Of a DNA stretch of 64,000 bases, positions 53,885-62,008 are shown piece after piece. The position numbers and the translations under genes were made by a program. The notes under the pieces are model-generated. The model searched no databases. It was not told the origin of the DNA and was given only the letters and a program-made list of their open reading frames with translations. The stretch is from Stratiformator vulcanicus (GTDB lineage: Bacteria; Planctomycetota; Planctomycetia; Planctomycetales; Planctomycetaceae): positions 4,174,088-4,238,087 of the forward strand of contig NZ_CP036268.1 of NCBI RefSeq assembly GCF_007744515.1, read 5' to 3'. How positions within the stretch are numbered: the first letter of the stretch is position 1; each line of letters starts with the position of its first letter.

Positions 53885-54027
53885 AGCTGCGGCGGTTGAA
53901 CGATCTAATGGACGATCCGGGAATCATTCGCACGATATCGCTTCCGGTTTATTGTACAACGGTGGTCTCCGGACCGCACGGTCTTATCGCACTCATCGCA
54001 TTGTGAGTTCCGTTTCAGGTGGAAGAC

Positions 54028-55209
54028 ATGCTCAATCGTTGGCTCTTCATGCTCATGCTTGCCGTTGCGCTGGCGCCGGGCGCTGTTTTTTGCGACGACA
54101 AGTCATCGGTTTGGGCACCGGACGATTGGGCAACGCTGGACGAATCAAATGTCGTCACGCGGATCGCCTTCGGATCGTGCGCGAAACAATTTCGCCCGCA
54201 GCCGATTTGGAAGGCGATTCTGGAATCCGATCCCGACCTGTTCATCCTGCTCGGCGACAATATTTACGGCGATACCGAAGACATGGACGTCATGCGGGAC
54301 AAGTACCGGCAGTTTGCCGCGGTCCCGGGCTTCACGAAGCTGCGGCAGAAGGTTCCGGTCCTCGCCACGTGGGATGACCATGACTACGGGGCCAACGATG
54401 CCGGGGCCGAATACCCGAAGAAAGCCGAATCACAGCAGGTCTTCCTCGACTTCTTCGGCGAACCGGAGGGCAGCGAGCGCCGAAAAACCCCGGGGATTTA
54501 TGACGCGAAAATCATCGGCCCGCCGGGGAAGCGCGTGCAAATTATTTTGCTCGATACGCGGTATTTCCGCGGGCCGTTAAAGATGAGAGAAAATTTCGGC
54601 AATCGAGCCGGCGGAACGTTTGGGCCTTATGCCTTCGGCTGCGGCGATGGCACCTTACTTGGCGAAGAACAGTGGCAATGGCTGGAGGAGCAACTCCAGT
54701 CGCCCGCCGAACTGCGAGTGATTTGCAGCAGCATTCAGTTCCTCTCCTCACAACACGGATTCGAAAAGTGGAACAACTTTCCGGAAGAGGTCGACCGCTT
54801 CAATAAGTTGCTTGCTAAAGACGGAGTCGGTCCAGTGATCTTTCTTTCCGGCGATCGTCACCACGCGGAGATTTCGAGTCATGTTTTAAGAGTCGGCAAA
54901 CCTGCAGCTTTTCGAGAGATCATTGACCTCACGTCGAGCAGTTTGAACTCGCCGACTACGTGGCTCAATGAAATTAATGAGCACCGTTTCGGCTCCGTCT
55001 ATCGAGGCGAAAATTTTGGCTTTGTCGAGATTCGCTGGGGTTCCCAGTTCCCCCTTACACTCGACTACCCACATGCGGCAATCGTATGCCAGATCCGTTC
55101 GCTGAAGGGTGAGCCTGTGATTCAACTACCTCCTATTGCTTTATCGAATTTAGTGCCGAGTCGCTTGTTTGCACCGGCTGAGAACGACGCGGGGGAGCAC
55201 GACCAGTAA
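54028..55209 (+). CDS. PhoD-like alkaline phosphatase/phosphodiesterase
   Basis: Exported metallophosphatase of 393 residues. ATG 54028, preceded by AGGTGG, begins a signal segment (WLFMLMLAVALAPGAVFC, cysteine at its end could be a lipobox). Motifs of the PhoD family follow: IAFGSCAKQ, LLGDNIYGD, VPVLATWDDHDYGANDAG, IILLDTRYFRGPL and FLSGDRHHAEIS. A GTG at 54019 is in frame and may be used instead. Such enzymes release phosphate from phosphodiesters or phosphonates outside the cell. The next gene, rhodanese, starts 90 bases downstream with a heptad repeat in between. Confidence 0.92.
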   Translation: MLNRWLFMLMLAVALAPGAVFCDDKSSVWAPDDWATLDESNVVTRIAFGSCAKQFRPQPIWKAILESDPDLFILLGDNIYGDTEDMDVMRDKYRQFAAVPGFTKLRQKVPVLATWDDHDYGANDAGAEYPKKAESQQVFLDFFGEPEGSERRKTPGIYDAKIIGPPGKRVQIILLDTRYFRGPLKMRENFGNRAGGTFGPYAFGCGDGTLLGEEQWQWLEEQLQSPAELRVICSSIQFLSSQHGFEKWNNFPEEVDRFNKLLAKDGVGPVIFLSGDRHHAEISSHVLRVGKPAAFREIIDLTSSSLNSPTTWLNEINEHRFGSVYRGENFGFVEIRWGSQFPLTLDYPHAAIVCQIRSLKGEPVIQLPPIALSNLVPSRLFAPAENDAGEHDQ

Positions 55210-55263
55210 ACCGACTCTCACGCAAACGACTCCGGTCGCTGACGCTCTCGGCTCGCCTTAATC

Positions 55264-55298
55264 ACTCTCGACACTAGACCCTCGACCCTCGACACAAC
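55264..55298 (+). repeat. Period-7 tandem repeat, locus 1 (before rhodanese gene)
   Basis: Five 7-base units: ACTCTCG ACACTAG ACCCTCG then ACCCTCG and ACACAAC. They run up to one base before the ATG at 55300, occupying the place where a Shine-Dalgarno sequence would lie. Similar arrays lie at 55711 and 57739. Confidence 0.8.
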
Positions 55299-55299
55299 C

Positions 55300-55674
55300 A
55301 TGTCCAAACAACACCCGCCGCGCTTTCTTGAAATCTGTGAAGACGCTCGCACACGCGTGACCGAGACCGACGTGCCAATGATTAAGCAGCGGCTTGATGC
55401 GGGCGAGTCGTTCGAACTCGTCGACGTCCGCGAAGAAAGTGAATACGCCGCGGGACATATTCCCGGCGCCAGGCATCTCGGCAAGGGTGTGATCGAACGC
55501 GATATCGAAGAGGCGATTCCCGAGACGTTGACTGAAATCGTCCTCTACTGCGGCGGCGGATTTCGTTCCGCGCTCGCCGCCGACAACCTGCAGAAGATGG
55601 GCTACACCAACGTCCTCAGCATGGACGGCGGGATGCGCGGTTGGAAGGAGGAGGGGTATGATGTGGAGAAATAG
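55300..55674 (+). CDS. Rhodanese-like domain protein
   Basis: Single-domain rhodanese of 124 residues. Active-site loop YCGGGFRSALAADNL with catalytic Cys84; also FELVDVREESEYAAGHIPGA, the conserved rhodanese first motif. Likely a cytoplasmic sulfurtransferase or persulfide handler. The start ATG at 55300 directly follows a tandem heptad repeat; there is no recognisable Shine-Dalgarno. Convergent with the 158-residue hypothetical gene, whose stop is 68 bases away. Confidence 0.9.
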   Translation: MSKQHPPRFLEICEDARTRVTETDVPMIKQRLDAGESFELVDVREESEYAAGHIPGARHLGKGVIERDIEEAIPETLTEIVLYCGGGFRSALAADNLQKMGYTNVLSMDGGMRGWKEEGYDVEK

Positions 55675-55710
55675 CGAAGCGCTCCCTGTCGGTCGCGGCT
55701 AAACGCCGTT

Positions 55711-55745
55711 GCTCTGGACCCTAGCCTCTCGACTCTGGACTGTTA
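55711..55745 (+). repeat. Period-7 tandem repeat, locus 2
   Basis: Units GCTCTGG ACCCTAG CCTCTC(G) then ACTCTGG and ACTGTTA, in the same orientation as the other two loci. The last unit includes the complement of the TAA stop of the minus-strand gene at 55743. More divergent than loci 1 and 3. Confidence 0.65.
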
Positions 55746-56219
55746 GGAATCGAGGCCTTCCTCGATTGCTTCTTCGAAGTATTCGACGACCCGGCTCACG
55801 GGCACGCCCCACAGGTCGGACATCAGCAGCGGACCGCCGATGGCGATTCGCTTCAGTCCCGCCACCGGCACATCGAGGGCGACGGCCAACTGCGTCTGCC
55901 AGTCGGACGGCCAACCTTCGAGTTGCCGCTGGGCGGCGGGGTGATCGTTGCGATGGGCGTGTTTCGCGGTCACCGCCTCGTAGGCGTCGAGCCGCGATTC
56001 ATCGGTGATCTCTTCGCCATCGACGTCTAGCTTCATGAAAAAGCAGACGACAGGGTCGAGGTCGACATCGACCAGCGCGGAGACCATCCGCAGTTCTTCG
56101 CCGATCGCGACGTCAAACACATTCGTCCCGGAGCGACTTTCCCAGACCGCTTCGGCCGCGTCCGTCGGAACCCGGCGGAGTTGACCGTGTAAGTCGACAA
56201 CAAAATAGACGAGATTCAT
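55743..56219 (-). CDS. Hypothetical protein, 158 aa
   Basis: Unrecognised soluble protein. It begins MNLVYFVVDLHGQLRRVPTD and is acidic overall; segments FFMKLDVDGEEITDESRLDA and QTQLAVALDVPVAGLKRIAI suggest an alpha/beta fold, with no catalytic motif. The ATG at 56219 has no strong Shine-Dalgarno. Its stop lies in a heptad repeat shared with the opposite gene. No orthologue comes to mind, so function is left blank. Confidence 0.6.
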   Translation of the reverse strand: MNLVYFVVDLHGQLRRVPTDAAEAVWESRSGTNVFDVAIGEELRMVSALVDVDLDPVVCFFMKLDVDGEEITDESRLDAYEAVTAKHAHRNDHPAAQRQLEGWPSDWQTQLAVALDVPVAGLKRIAIGGPLLMSDLWGVPVSRVVEYFEEAIEEGLDS

Positions 56220-56382
56220 CTCTCGTCCTCCCGGATAGATAAACTTGGCAGTGACGCTGCAATTCTAGGCACCCGGTCGCTCCATGCAGAGGGGGTCGAA
56301 GAGCGAAAAAATCGACAAGCCGCCGATTTTCCCCGACATTCGATGAGACCGCGTCGATTCCGCATCACTTGATCACGTTCGC

Positions 56383-57531
56383 TCATTCCGGTTGCAGTTT
56401 GTATGCCGAAAGCTCCGGCGGGCAGCCGTAGCGTAACGGAATTTGGCCCGAAAGGCCGCGTGAAACGCACATCAGCGTTCGACCGATCTCGTAACACCCG
56501 CCGGAGTAACGCGTCCCGAAGCGGCTGGGCGAGTAAATCGGTCCGAGGATCGGAAAGCGTATCTGACCGCCGTGATTGTGACCGGCCAGCATCAAATCGA
56601 CTCTGGATCGCTGCGCAAAACCGATTCGATCCGGCGTATGAGCGAGCAATAAGCGAAATTCGGCGGCGGTATCGCCGATCGGCGGGATTTCCCCCATCCA
56701 GGGGCGCTCGTCGCCGCCGATGGCGATCGCACTGCCGTTGTGATCGATCGTAACGACCCGGCCTGCCACGTTCGTCCATCCGACCCGTTCGAAGGACTCC
56801 CGCACGGCTTGCGGACCCTTGCGCCAATCGTGATTGCCCAGGATGAAATAGCGGCCGAGCGGAGCTTCGAGGCGACCGAACGTTTTCGGTAGCCAGTCCA
56901 GCCGATCCAGATCGTCGATAAGATCGCCCGTGAATACGAGCAGATCAGGTGCCAGTAATCGTACCCGCTCGCAGACGGCTTCAAAGAAGGCGAGGTCGAT
57001 CCCACCGAGGAAGTGCGAGTCAGACAACTGAACGATCCGCAGGCCGTCAAACGCTTTGGGCAGGTTCCGAATCGCAAGCGTTCGCTCAAGGACTTCGAAC
57101 GTCCGAGACTCGTTTCCCGGTAAACGGGCGATTCGACCCATGATTCCGGTCGGCTCCTCCCCAAGCGAGGGCGGGGGAGGGACGACTAATTCCTGCTGTT
57201 CGTCTACGACCGCGCGGGGTCGAGAACGCGTCACGTTCCGGAGACTACCGATCGCCAGCGAAACGAGTCCGCCAATGCAGAACCCGGCATAGGCGGTCCA
57301 AAACGGCGAAGGCCGCGCGGCAAATCGAGACGCGAACTCCGGTTCCCAAGGGCGCTCGAGAATCAAGAAGGCGATCGGGACACCGAACATCGCAGCGAAG
57401 TGAATTAGGATTCCAAGTTTGTCGGCAAGCCCGCGGTGGGCGAACCCCTGATAGCGGTTGATGCACGCCGCCAGGAATGCCGCGTGCCCGATGGCTAGCA
57501 GCAGAAGAATCGGAATCGAAAGCAGGTACAT
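56383..57531 (-). CDS. Membrane-anchored metallophosphoesterase (calcineurin-like)
   Basis: 382 residues. N-terminal membrane segments (LLSIPILLLLAIGHAAFLAA; GILIHFAAMFGVPIAFLILE; FWTAYAGFCIGGLVSLAIGS) precede a cytosolic or periplasmic phosphoesterase domain. All metal motifs are intact: QLSDSHFLG (D171, H173), FTGDLID, ILGNHDWRKG (N233, H234, D235) and LAGHNHGGQIRFP (H318, H320). The pattern resembles YkuE/YaeI-type phosphodiesterases active on lipid precursors or nucleotides. ATG start at 57531. The upstream flank on the plus strand is the UbiD gene; the intergenic space holds REP and heptad repeats. Confidence 0.9.
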   Translation of the reverse strand: MYLLSIPILLLLAIGHAAFLAACINRYQGFAHRGLADKLGILIHFAAMFGVPIAFLILERPWEPEFASRFAARPSPFWTAYAGFCIGGLVSLAIGSLRNVTRSRPRAVVDEQQELVVPPPPSLGEEPTGIMGRIARLPGNESRTFEVLERTLAIRNLPKAFDGLRIVQLSDSHFLGGIDLAFFEAVCERVRLLAPDLLVFTGDLIDDLDRLDWLPKTFGRLEAPLGRYFILGNHDWRKGPQAVRESFERVGWTNVAGRVVTIDHNGSAIAIGGDERPWMGEIPPIGDTAAEFRLLLAHTPDRIGFAQRSRVDLMLAGHNHGGQIRFPILGPIYSPSRFGTRYSGGCYEIGRTLMCVSRGLSGQIPLRYGCPPELSAYKLQPE

Positions 57532-57705
57532 GGCGGCTCGGGTGGCGGTGGGGATGGCCGCGCGGATTCTAGTGACTGGCCCCGATCACTGGAAGACGCG
57601 ACGATCCGACACACTCGCTGCGGCGGCGTGACATTCGGAGCGAACGTCTACAATCGCTCGTGCCAAGGCGGGATTTAACTCCTTGCGGATACCGCCAGAG
57701 AAAAA

Positions 57706-57730
57706 CCCCTCGCTCGCGCTGCGGGCTTGT
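57706..57730. repeat. REP-like arm (family B, single)
   Basis: CCCCTCGCTCGCGCTGCGGG.. matches the right arm of the pair at 52466-52489 with one or two differences. No complementary left arm is apparent within 200 bases. It abuts the period-7 repeat upstream of the UbiD gene. Confidence 0.7.
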
Positions 57731-57738
57731 TCAGTATT

Positions 57739-57773
57739 CCTCTCGACTCTAGACCCTCGACTCTCGACTGCAA
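57739..57773 (+). repeat. Period-7 tandem repeat, locus 3 (before ubiD-family gene)
   Basis: Units CCTCTCG ACTCTAG ACCCTCG then ACTCTCG and ACTGCAA, ending one base before the ATG at 57775. Same orientation and similar consensus as 55264-55298. No Shine-Dalgarno is present. Confidence 0.8.
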
Positions 57774-57774
57774 A

Positions 57775-59613
57775 ATGGGCTATCGCAATCTGACGCAATG
57801 CGTCGAAGACCTCGAGCGGTCCGGGCAGCTTGTCCGCATTGCCGAAGAGATCGACCCGCATCTCGAAATGGCCGAAATTCATCGGAGGGTCTACCAGGCG
57901 GGCGGTCCGGCCCTGCTGTTCGAACGGCCGAAAGGCGGCCGATTCCCGATGGTCAGCAATTTGTTCGGGACGTTCGATCGCGCGAAGTTTCTGTTTCGCG
58001 ATGCGCTGCGAGCCGTCGAGCACCTCGTCGAATTGAAAATCGATCCCGCGAATCTCGCGAAGAATCCTTGGCGATACCGCGATATTTTTCGCCCCGCGAT
58101 GTCGATGCTGCCGCGGAAAGTGTCGCGTGGACCGATCCTCGCGAAAGAGTGCAAACTGTCGGAATTGCCGCAGCTCGTCTGCTGGCCCGATGACGGCGGG
58201 CCGTTCGTCACGCTACCGGAGGTCTATTCGGAAGACCCCGCCGCACCGGGTCTGATGAAATCGAACCTCGGCATGTATCGGGTGCAGCTTGCGGGCAATG
58301 ACTACGACCCCGAGGGGCAGGTCGGGCTGCACTATCAGCTCCATCGCAGCATCGGCGTTCATCATGCGAAGGCGATCGAGCATGGCGAGCCGTTTCACGT
58401 CAACATCTTCGTGGGAGGCAGCCCCGCGATGATGCTCGCCGCCGTGATGCCGTTGCCCGAGGGGATGTCCGAACTGACCTTCGCCGGGGCTCTCTCCAAG
58501 CGAGCGATTCGAATGGTCAAACAGAAGGATCGTCCCGCGATCTACGCCGAGGCCGACTTCTGCATCTGCGGCACCGTCGATCCCAACCGGCAGATGCCCG
58601 AGGGACCCTTCGGTGACCACCTCGGCTATTACGCCAAGGTACATGACTTCCCGGTGCTGATTGTCGACAAGGTCTACCACCGCGATGGGGCGATCTGGCC
58701 TTTCACCGTCGTAGGTCGACCGCCGCAGGAGGACACGTCGTTTGGCAAGCTGATTCACGAGTTGACCGGCCCCGCCATCCCGACCGTGATCCCCGGCGTC
58801 CACGGCGTCAACGCGGTCGATGAGTCTGGCGTGCATCCATTACTGCTTGCGATCGGCAGCGAACGCTACGTGCCCTACGCATCGAAGCGACAACCCCAAG
58901 AACTCCTCACGATCGCCAACGCGATCCTGGGGCAGGGGCAACTCTCGCTGGCGAAGTACCTCTTGATTGCCGCGAAGGAGGATGCCCCGGACCTCAACGT
59001 CGAAAACGTGCCGCAGATGTTCGACCACATCCTCCGCCGAGTCGACTGGACCCGCGATCTGCACTTTCAGACGCGGACGACCATCGACACGCTCGACTAC
59101 TCCGGCACAGGCTTCAACGAGGGTTCCAAGCTCGTGATCGCGGCAGCCGGTGAGCCGCGGCGGGAACTACCGACGGAACTGCCGTCGATGTCACTACCCG
59201 ACGGCTTCGACCAACCGCAGCTTCTCGCCCCGGGGATTGTGGTCGTCCAGGGGCCAAAGTACGCGAGCGAAGAGCAGGGGAGAGACACCGCCGTCCGCCG
59301 ATTCTGCGAGAAACTGCCGCTCGACCACGCGCTAAACCGCTTTCCGCTGGTCGTGATCGCCGATGACAGCGAGTTCACGGCTCAGAGCTGGCACAACTTC
59401 TTGTGGGTGACGTTCACCCGTTCCAACCCGGCGACCGATATCGAAGGCGTCGGGTCGTTCATCGAAGACAAGCACTGGGGCTGCCGCGGCTCACTGGTCA
59501 TCGACGCCCGCATCAAACCCCACCACGCCCCGCCTCTGATCGAAGACCCCGAGGTCACCCGCCGCGTCGACAAATTAGCCGCCCCCGGCGGCCCATTGCA
59601 CGGCTTGTTTTGA
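57775..59613 (+). CDS. UbiD family prenylated-FMN-dependent decarboxylase
   Basis: 612 residues. UbiD enzymes decarboxylate aromatic or alpha,beta-unsaturated acids with prFMN; in menaquinone-using bacteria some act in the futalosine pathway, but the specific substrate cannot be told. Seen: YRNLTQCVEDLERSGQLVRI at the N-terminus, VGLHYQLHRSIGVHHAKAIE, the hallmark EGPFGDHLGYY containing the catalytic Glu, and HDFPVLIVDKVYHRDGAIWP. The C-terminal extension (RDLHFQTRTTIDTLDYSGTG..) is longer than UbiD of E. coli. ATG at 57775 preferred over the upstream frame extension. UbiX is not in the window. A nested palindrome begins 21 bases after the stop. Confidence 0.92.
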   Translation: MGYRNLTQCVEDLERSGQLVRIAEEIDPHLEMAEIHRRVYQAGGPALLFERPKGGRFPMVSNLFGTFDRAKFLFRDALRAVEHLVELKIDPANLAKNPWRYRDIFRPAMSMLPRKVSRGPILAKECKLSELPQLVCWPDDGGPFVTLPEVYSEDPAAPGLMKSNLGMYRVQLAGNDYDPEGQVGLHYQLHRSIGVHHAKAIEHGEPFHVNIFVGGSPAMMLAAVMPLPEGMSELTFAGALSKRAIRMVKQKDRPAIYAEADFCICGTVDPNRQMPEGPFGDHLGYYAKVHDFPVLIVDKVYHRDGAIWPFTVVGRPPQEDTSFGKLIHELTGPAIPTVIPGVHGVNAVDESGVHPLLLAIGSERYVPYASKRQPQELLTIANAILGQGQLSLAKYLLIAAKEDAPDLNVENVPQMFDHILRRVDWTRDLHFQTRTTIDTLDYSGTGFNEGSKLVIAAAGEPRRELPTELPSMSLPDGFDQPQLLAPGIVVVQGPKYASEEQGRDTAVRRFCEKLPLDHALNRFPLVVIADDSEFTAQSWHNFLWVTFTRSNPATDIEGVGSFIEDKHWGCRGSLVIDARIKPHHAPPLIEDPEVTRRVDKLAAPGGPLHGLF

Positions 59614-59634
59614 GCCGTACCGACAACTCACATT

Positions 59635-59760
59635 GGGTGGCTGGGGACGGCATGGATGCCGCCCCCAGAGCTATGGCGGCATCGCCTCGTGTATTGCCTC
59701 GAATTCGAAACTCTGCACGGCGATCACTGGGGGCGGCGAAAGCGCCGTCCCCAGCCACCC
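59635..59760. repeat. Nested palindromic repeat (family A, copy 2)
   Basis: Outer arms GGGTGGCTGGGGACGG (59635-59650) and its exact reverse complement (59745-59760); inner arms GCCGCCCCCAG (59658-59668) and CTGGGGGCGGC (59727-59737). Identical outer arms to copy 1 at 3931-4099, 56 kb away. Begins 21 bases after the UbiD stop. Confidence 0.88.
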
Positions 59761-59793
59761 GCCGCTCTCACCGGTCCGTTTTCCATTGCTCGT

Positions 59794-59941
59794 GGGTGCC
59801 GGGGGTGTGTCACCCCCGCAGTGTTCGGTGGGCTTTCTCCTTGCATCGCGTGCACTCGATGTGCGAAGCCTGTCGGGTCAGCCAATGGTGCAAAGAGTGC
59901 GCGGGCATCCCACTGCGGGGGCGACACGCACCCCGCCACCC
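59794..59941. repeat. Imperfect long inverted pair (family D)
   Basis: Left arm 59794-59823 (GGGTGCCGGGGGTGTGTCAC.. ..CAGTG) and right arm 59911-59941 (CACTGCGGGGGCGACACGCA..CCACCC) are reverse complements at about 26 of 30 positions, with an 87-base centre. The left arm is itself a small palindrome (GGGGGTG.TGTCACCCCC). No other copy in the window. Confidence 0.7.
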
Positions 59942-60230
59942 CATCAACAAGCCGCGGTTCCTGGGAACCGAGGACCAATCAAGGGGCGAAGCGACGAGCA
60001 CTCACGAATCCACACCCCGCACTCGATCACCATTTCTCAGAAAGCGATGCTTGCTGCGGCCCCCATGCAGCCGCGACTGGTAAGGAGCGGATCACGTCGC
60101 GGGGTCGCATCGCGTGCGGCGGCTTTGCCCTGATCCGCTTACTGCCGTGCGCGGCTTCATTTCGGGTGAGCACTTATGGCGCCCAAGGCAAATATCTTGC
60201 ATACCCGACGCGATTGAATCTCGAAGCACC

Positions 60231-60731
60231 TTAGCGATCAGAGCCAACCGCCTTAGTGATCCGCGTTCCGGGGACGGGGACATTAATGATCCGATCATCA
60301 TTTAGCCAGAAGTCGTCCCGTTCGAGCAATGCTTTAAGCGGCCACTCGACCGTAAGCGTGCCGTATGTTAGACGGACTCCGTACCGATCAGGCGGAAAAC
60401 TCTGTCGATCGACGAGCGGTCCCTTCGAAAACCCGGTGAAAATTTCGCACGTTAACTCCGTAGAGTGAGATTCGTCGGGCGATGCTTCAACTAATACTTC
60501 GCCAGTCAAAAGTTCGACAATCGCAATCTGATCTGGATTCGCGTGCTGAAGTGGAAATTCATCAGATTGGAAAACCTGAAAGGTCACCGTTGCTCGACCG
60601 GTCCCTCTTGCACTCTGCAGCAACGGAATAGCGCTAAGATGCAGGCACAGAAGCAACCCGAGGCCGATCCACACCCAACGTGATCGCCACCACGGTCTTG
60701 CCGAAATCGCTGGCGAATTGACTCCGCTCAT
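60231..60731 (-). CDS. Hypothetical single-span membrane protein, 166 aa
   Basis: Unknown function. A basic N-terminus is followed by a single membrane helix at about residues 18-38 (WRSRWVWIGLGLLLCLHLSA), leaving a likely extracytoplasmic domain of about 125 residues rich in beta-type sequence (RATVTFQVFQSDEFPL .. QIAIVELLTGEVLVEASPDE .. DRYGVRLTYGTLTVEWPLKA). No motif was recognised. The C-terminus NVPVPGTRITKAVG is short. Divergent from the rRNA methyltransferase gene with an 86-base gap. Confidence 0.6.
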   Translation of the reverse strand: MSGVNSPAISARPWWRSRWVWIGLGLLLCLHLSAIPLLQSARGTGRATVTFQVFQSDEFPLQHANPDQIAIVELLTGEVLVEASPDESHSTELTCEIFTGFSKGPLVDRQSFPPDRYGVRLTYGTLTVEWPLKALLERDDFWLNDDRIINVPVPGTRITKAVGSDR

Positions 60732-60817
60732 GGAACGCCCGTATTCGATGCATCTTCGCGAGGGAAATGCTGATCTGGTATCGTCGCGGTCTTCACGCTA
60801 CTGCAAAGATTGACACC

Positions 60818-62008
60818 ATGCACCTCATCGCCACGGCCGCGTTCGGCCTGGAAGCCGTTGTTGCTCGGGAGCTTGCGGCTCTCGGGTACGAAGACACCTC
60901 CACGACCGACGGGCGGATTGCGTTCGAGGCGGATGCGTCGGCGATTGCGCGGTGCAACCTGTGGTTGCGGTCGGCGAACCGGGTGTTGGTTCGCGTGGCG
61001 GAGTTTCCGGCAGGGGATTTCGACGAACTGTTCGAAGGCATGCAGGGGATTGATTGGCGGGAGTGGCTGCCGCCCGATGCGGCGTTTCCGGTGACGGTGG
61101 GGAGCCGGCATTCCGCACTCACTCACACCCCGAGTTGCCAGTCGGTCGCGAAGAAAGCGGTCGTCGAGGCCCTACGGAAGCAGCACAACGTGACGGAACT
61201 CCCCGAGACCGGGCCGACGGTGCCGATCTCGATTTCGCTGCACAAGGATGTCGCCACCGTCGCACTCGACACCAGTGGCGAGGGGCTGCACCGTCGGGGT
61301 TACCGGACGCAAAGCGGCTCGGCCCCCCTGCGGGAGACGCTCGCGGCTGCGCTGGTGCAGCTCAGCGTGTGGAACCGTGACCGACCGTTCATGGACCCTT
61401 GCTGCGGCAGCGGGACGATCGCGATTGAGGCGGCTTTACTGGGTCGAAACATCGCCCCCGGCGGCCATAGGACTTTTGTTTCGCAGGCGTGGGGTTCGCT
61501 GCCGGATAGCATTTGGGACGAAGCGCAGACCGAGGCTCAGGACCTCGTCACAGATTCCTTCGAGTCGCCGCTGCTTGCGACCGACATCGCCCCCGCGGTG
61601 CTGCGGATCGCGCGGGAAAACGCCGAGCGAGCCGGGGTCGCCGACGACATTCATTTTCAGCAGAAACCGCTGGCCGAGGCCTCCTCGGCCAAGAAGTACG
61701 GCGTGCTGATCACCAACCCGCCGTACGGCGAGCGGTTGGGGAACGCGGCTGCGGCGAGCAACGTGAATCGCCAACTGTCGGAGTTGTTCGAGCGACTAGA
61801 AAACTGGTCATTTTTCGTACTGGCGGCTGATCGGGGCTTCGATCGGGCGATCGGCAGGAAGGCGACGCGGCGGCGAAAACTGTATAACGGAACGATCGAA
61901 TGCACCTACCATCAATTCCTCGGCCCGCGACCGCCGAAGCGGCGTGACCTCGCTGATGCCGAAAGCGAAACCGCGACCGAACCGAATTTAACGGAGAATA
62001 ACTCATGA
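60818..62008 (+). CDS. THUMP-domain rRNA methyltransferase (RlmL N-half type)
   Basis: 396-residue class I SAM RNA methyltransferase of the RlmL/YcbY N-terminal-half type, expected to make N2-methylguanosine in 23S rRNA. N-terminal THUMP (LIATAAFGLEAVVARELAAL .. VRVAEFPAGDFDELFEGMQG) is followed by the RFM-type catalytic domain: MDPCCGSGTIAIEAALLGRN (SAM motif) and LITNPPYGERLG (NPPY catalytic). ATG at 60818 is chosen because the upstream frame overlaps no conserved sequence. Full-length RlmL of E. coli has a second (RlmK) half that is absent here. Its stop overlaps the next gene by 4 bases (ATGA). Confidence 0.93.
   Translation: MHLIATAAFGLEAVVARELAALGYEDTSTTDGRIAFEADASAIARCNLWLRSANRVLVRVAEFPAGDFDELFEGMQGIDWREWLPPDAAFPVTVGSRHSALTHTPSCQSVAKKAVVEALRKQHNVTELPETGPTVPISISLHKDVATVALDTSGEGLHRRGYRTQSGSAPLRETLAAALVQLSVWNRDRPFMDPCCGSGTIAIEAALLGRNIAPGGHRTFVSQAWGSLPDSIWDEAQTEAQDLVTDSFESPLLATDIAPAVLRIARENAERAGVADDIHFQQKPLAEASSAKKYGVLITNPPYGERLGNAAAASNVNRQLSELFERLENWSFFVLAADRGFDRAIGRKATRRRKLYNGTIECTYHQFLGPRPPKRRDLADAESETATEPNLTENNS

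Larger units (their letters stand above)
59614..60230. other. Repeat-rich, gene-free region
   Basis: 617 bases. It contains the family A nested palindrome (59635-59760), a second, unrelated inverted pair (59794-59941), a short hairpin (GGTTCCTGGGAACC near 59954) and a loose inverted repeat (AGCGGATCA at 60086, TGATCCGCT at 60131). All open frames here are short and shift into each other's reading frames without protein-like composition. No gene is called. Confidence 0.7.

Noticed and set aside
55264-57773. CRISPR array from the repeated 7-base units
   Set aside because: Units are too short and contiguous, without spacers; no cas genes in the window.
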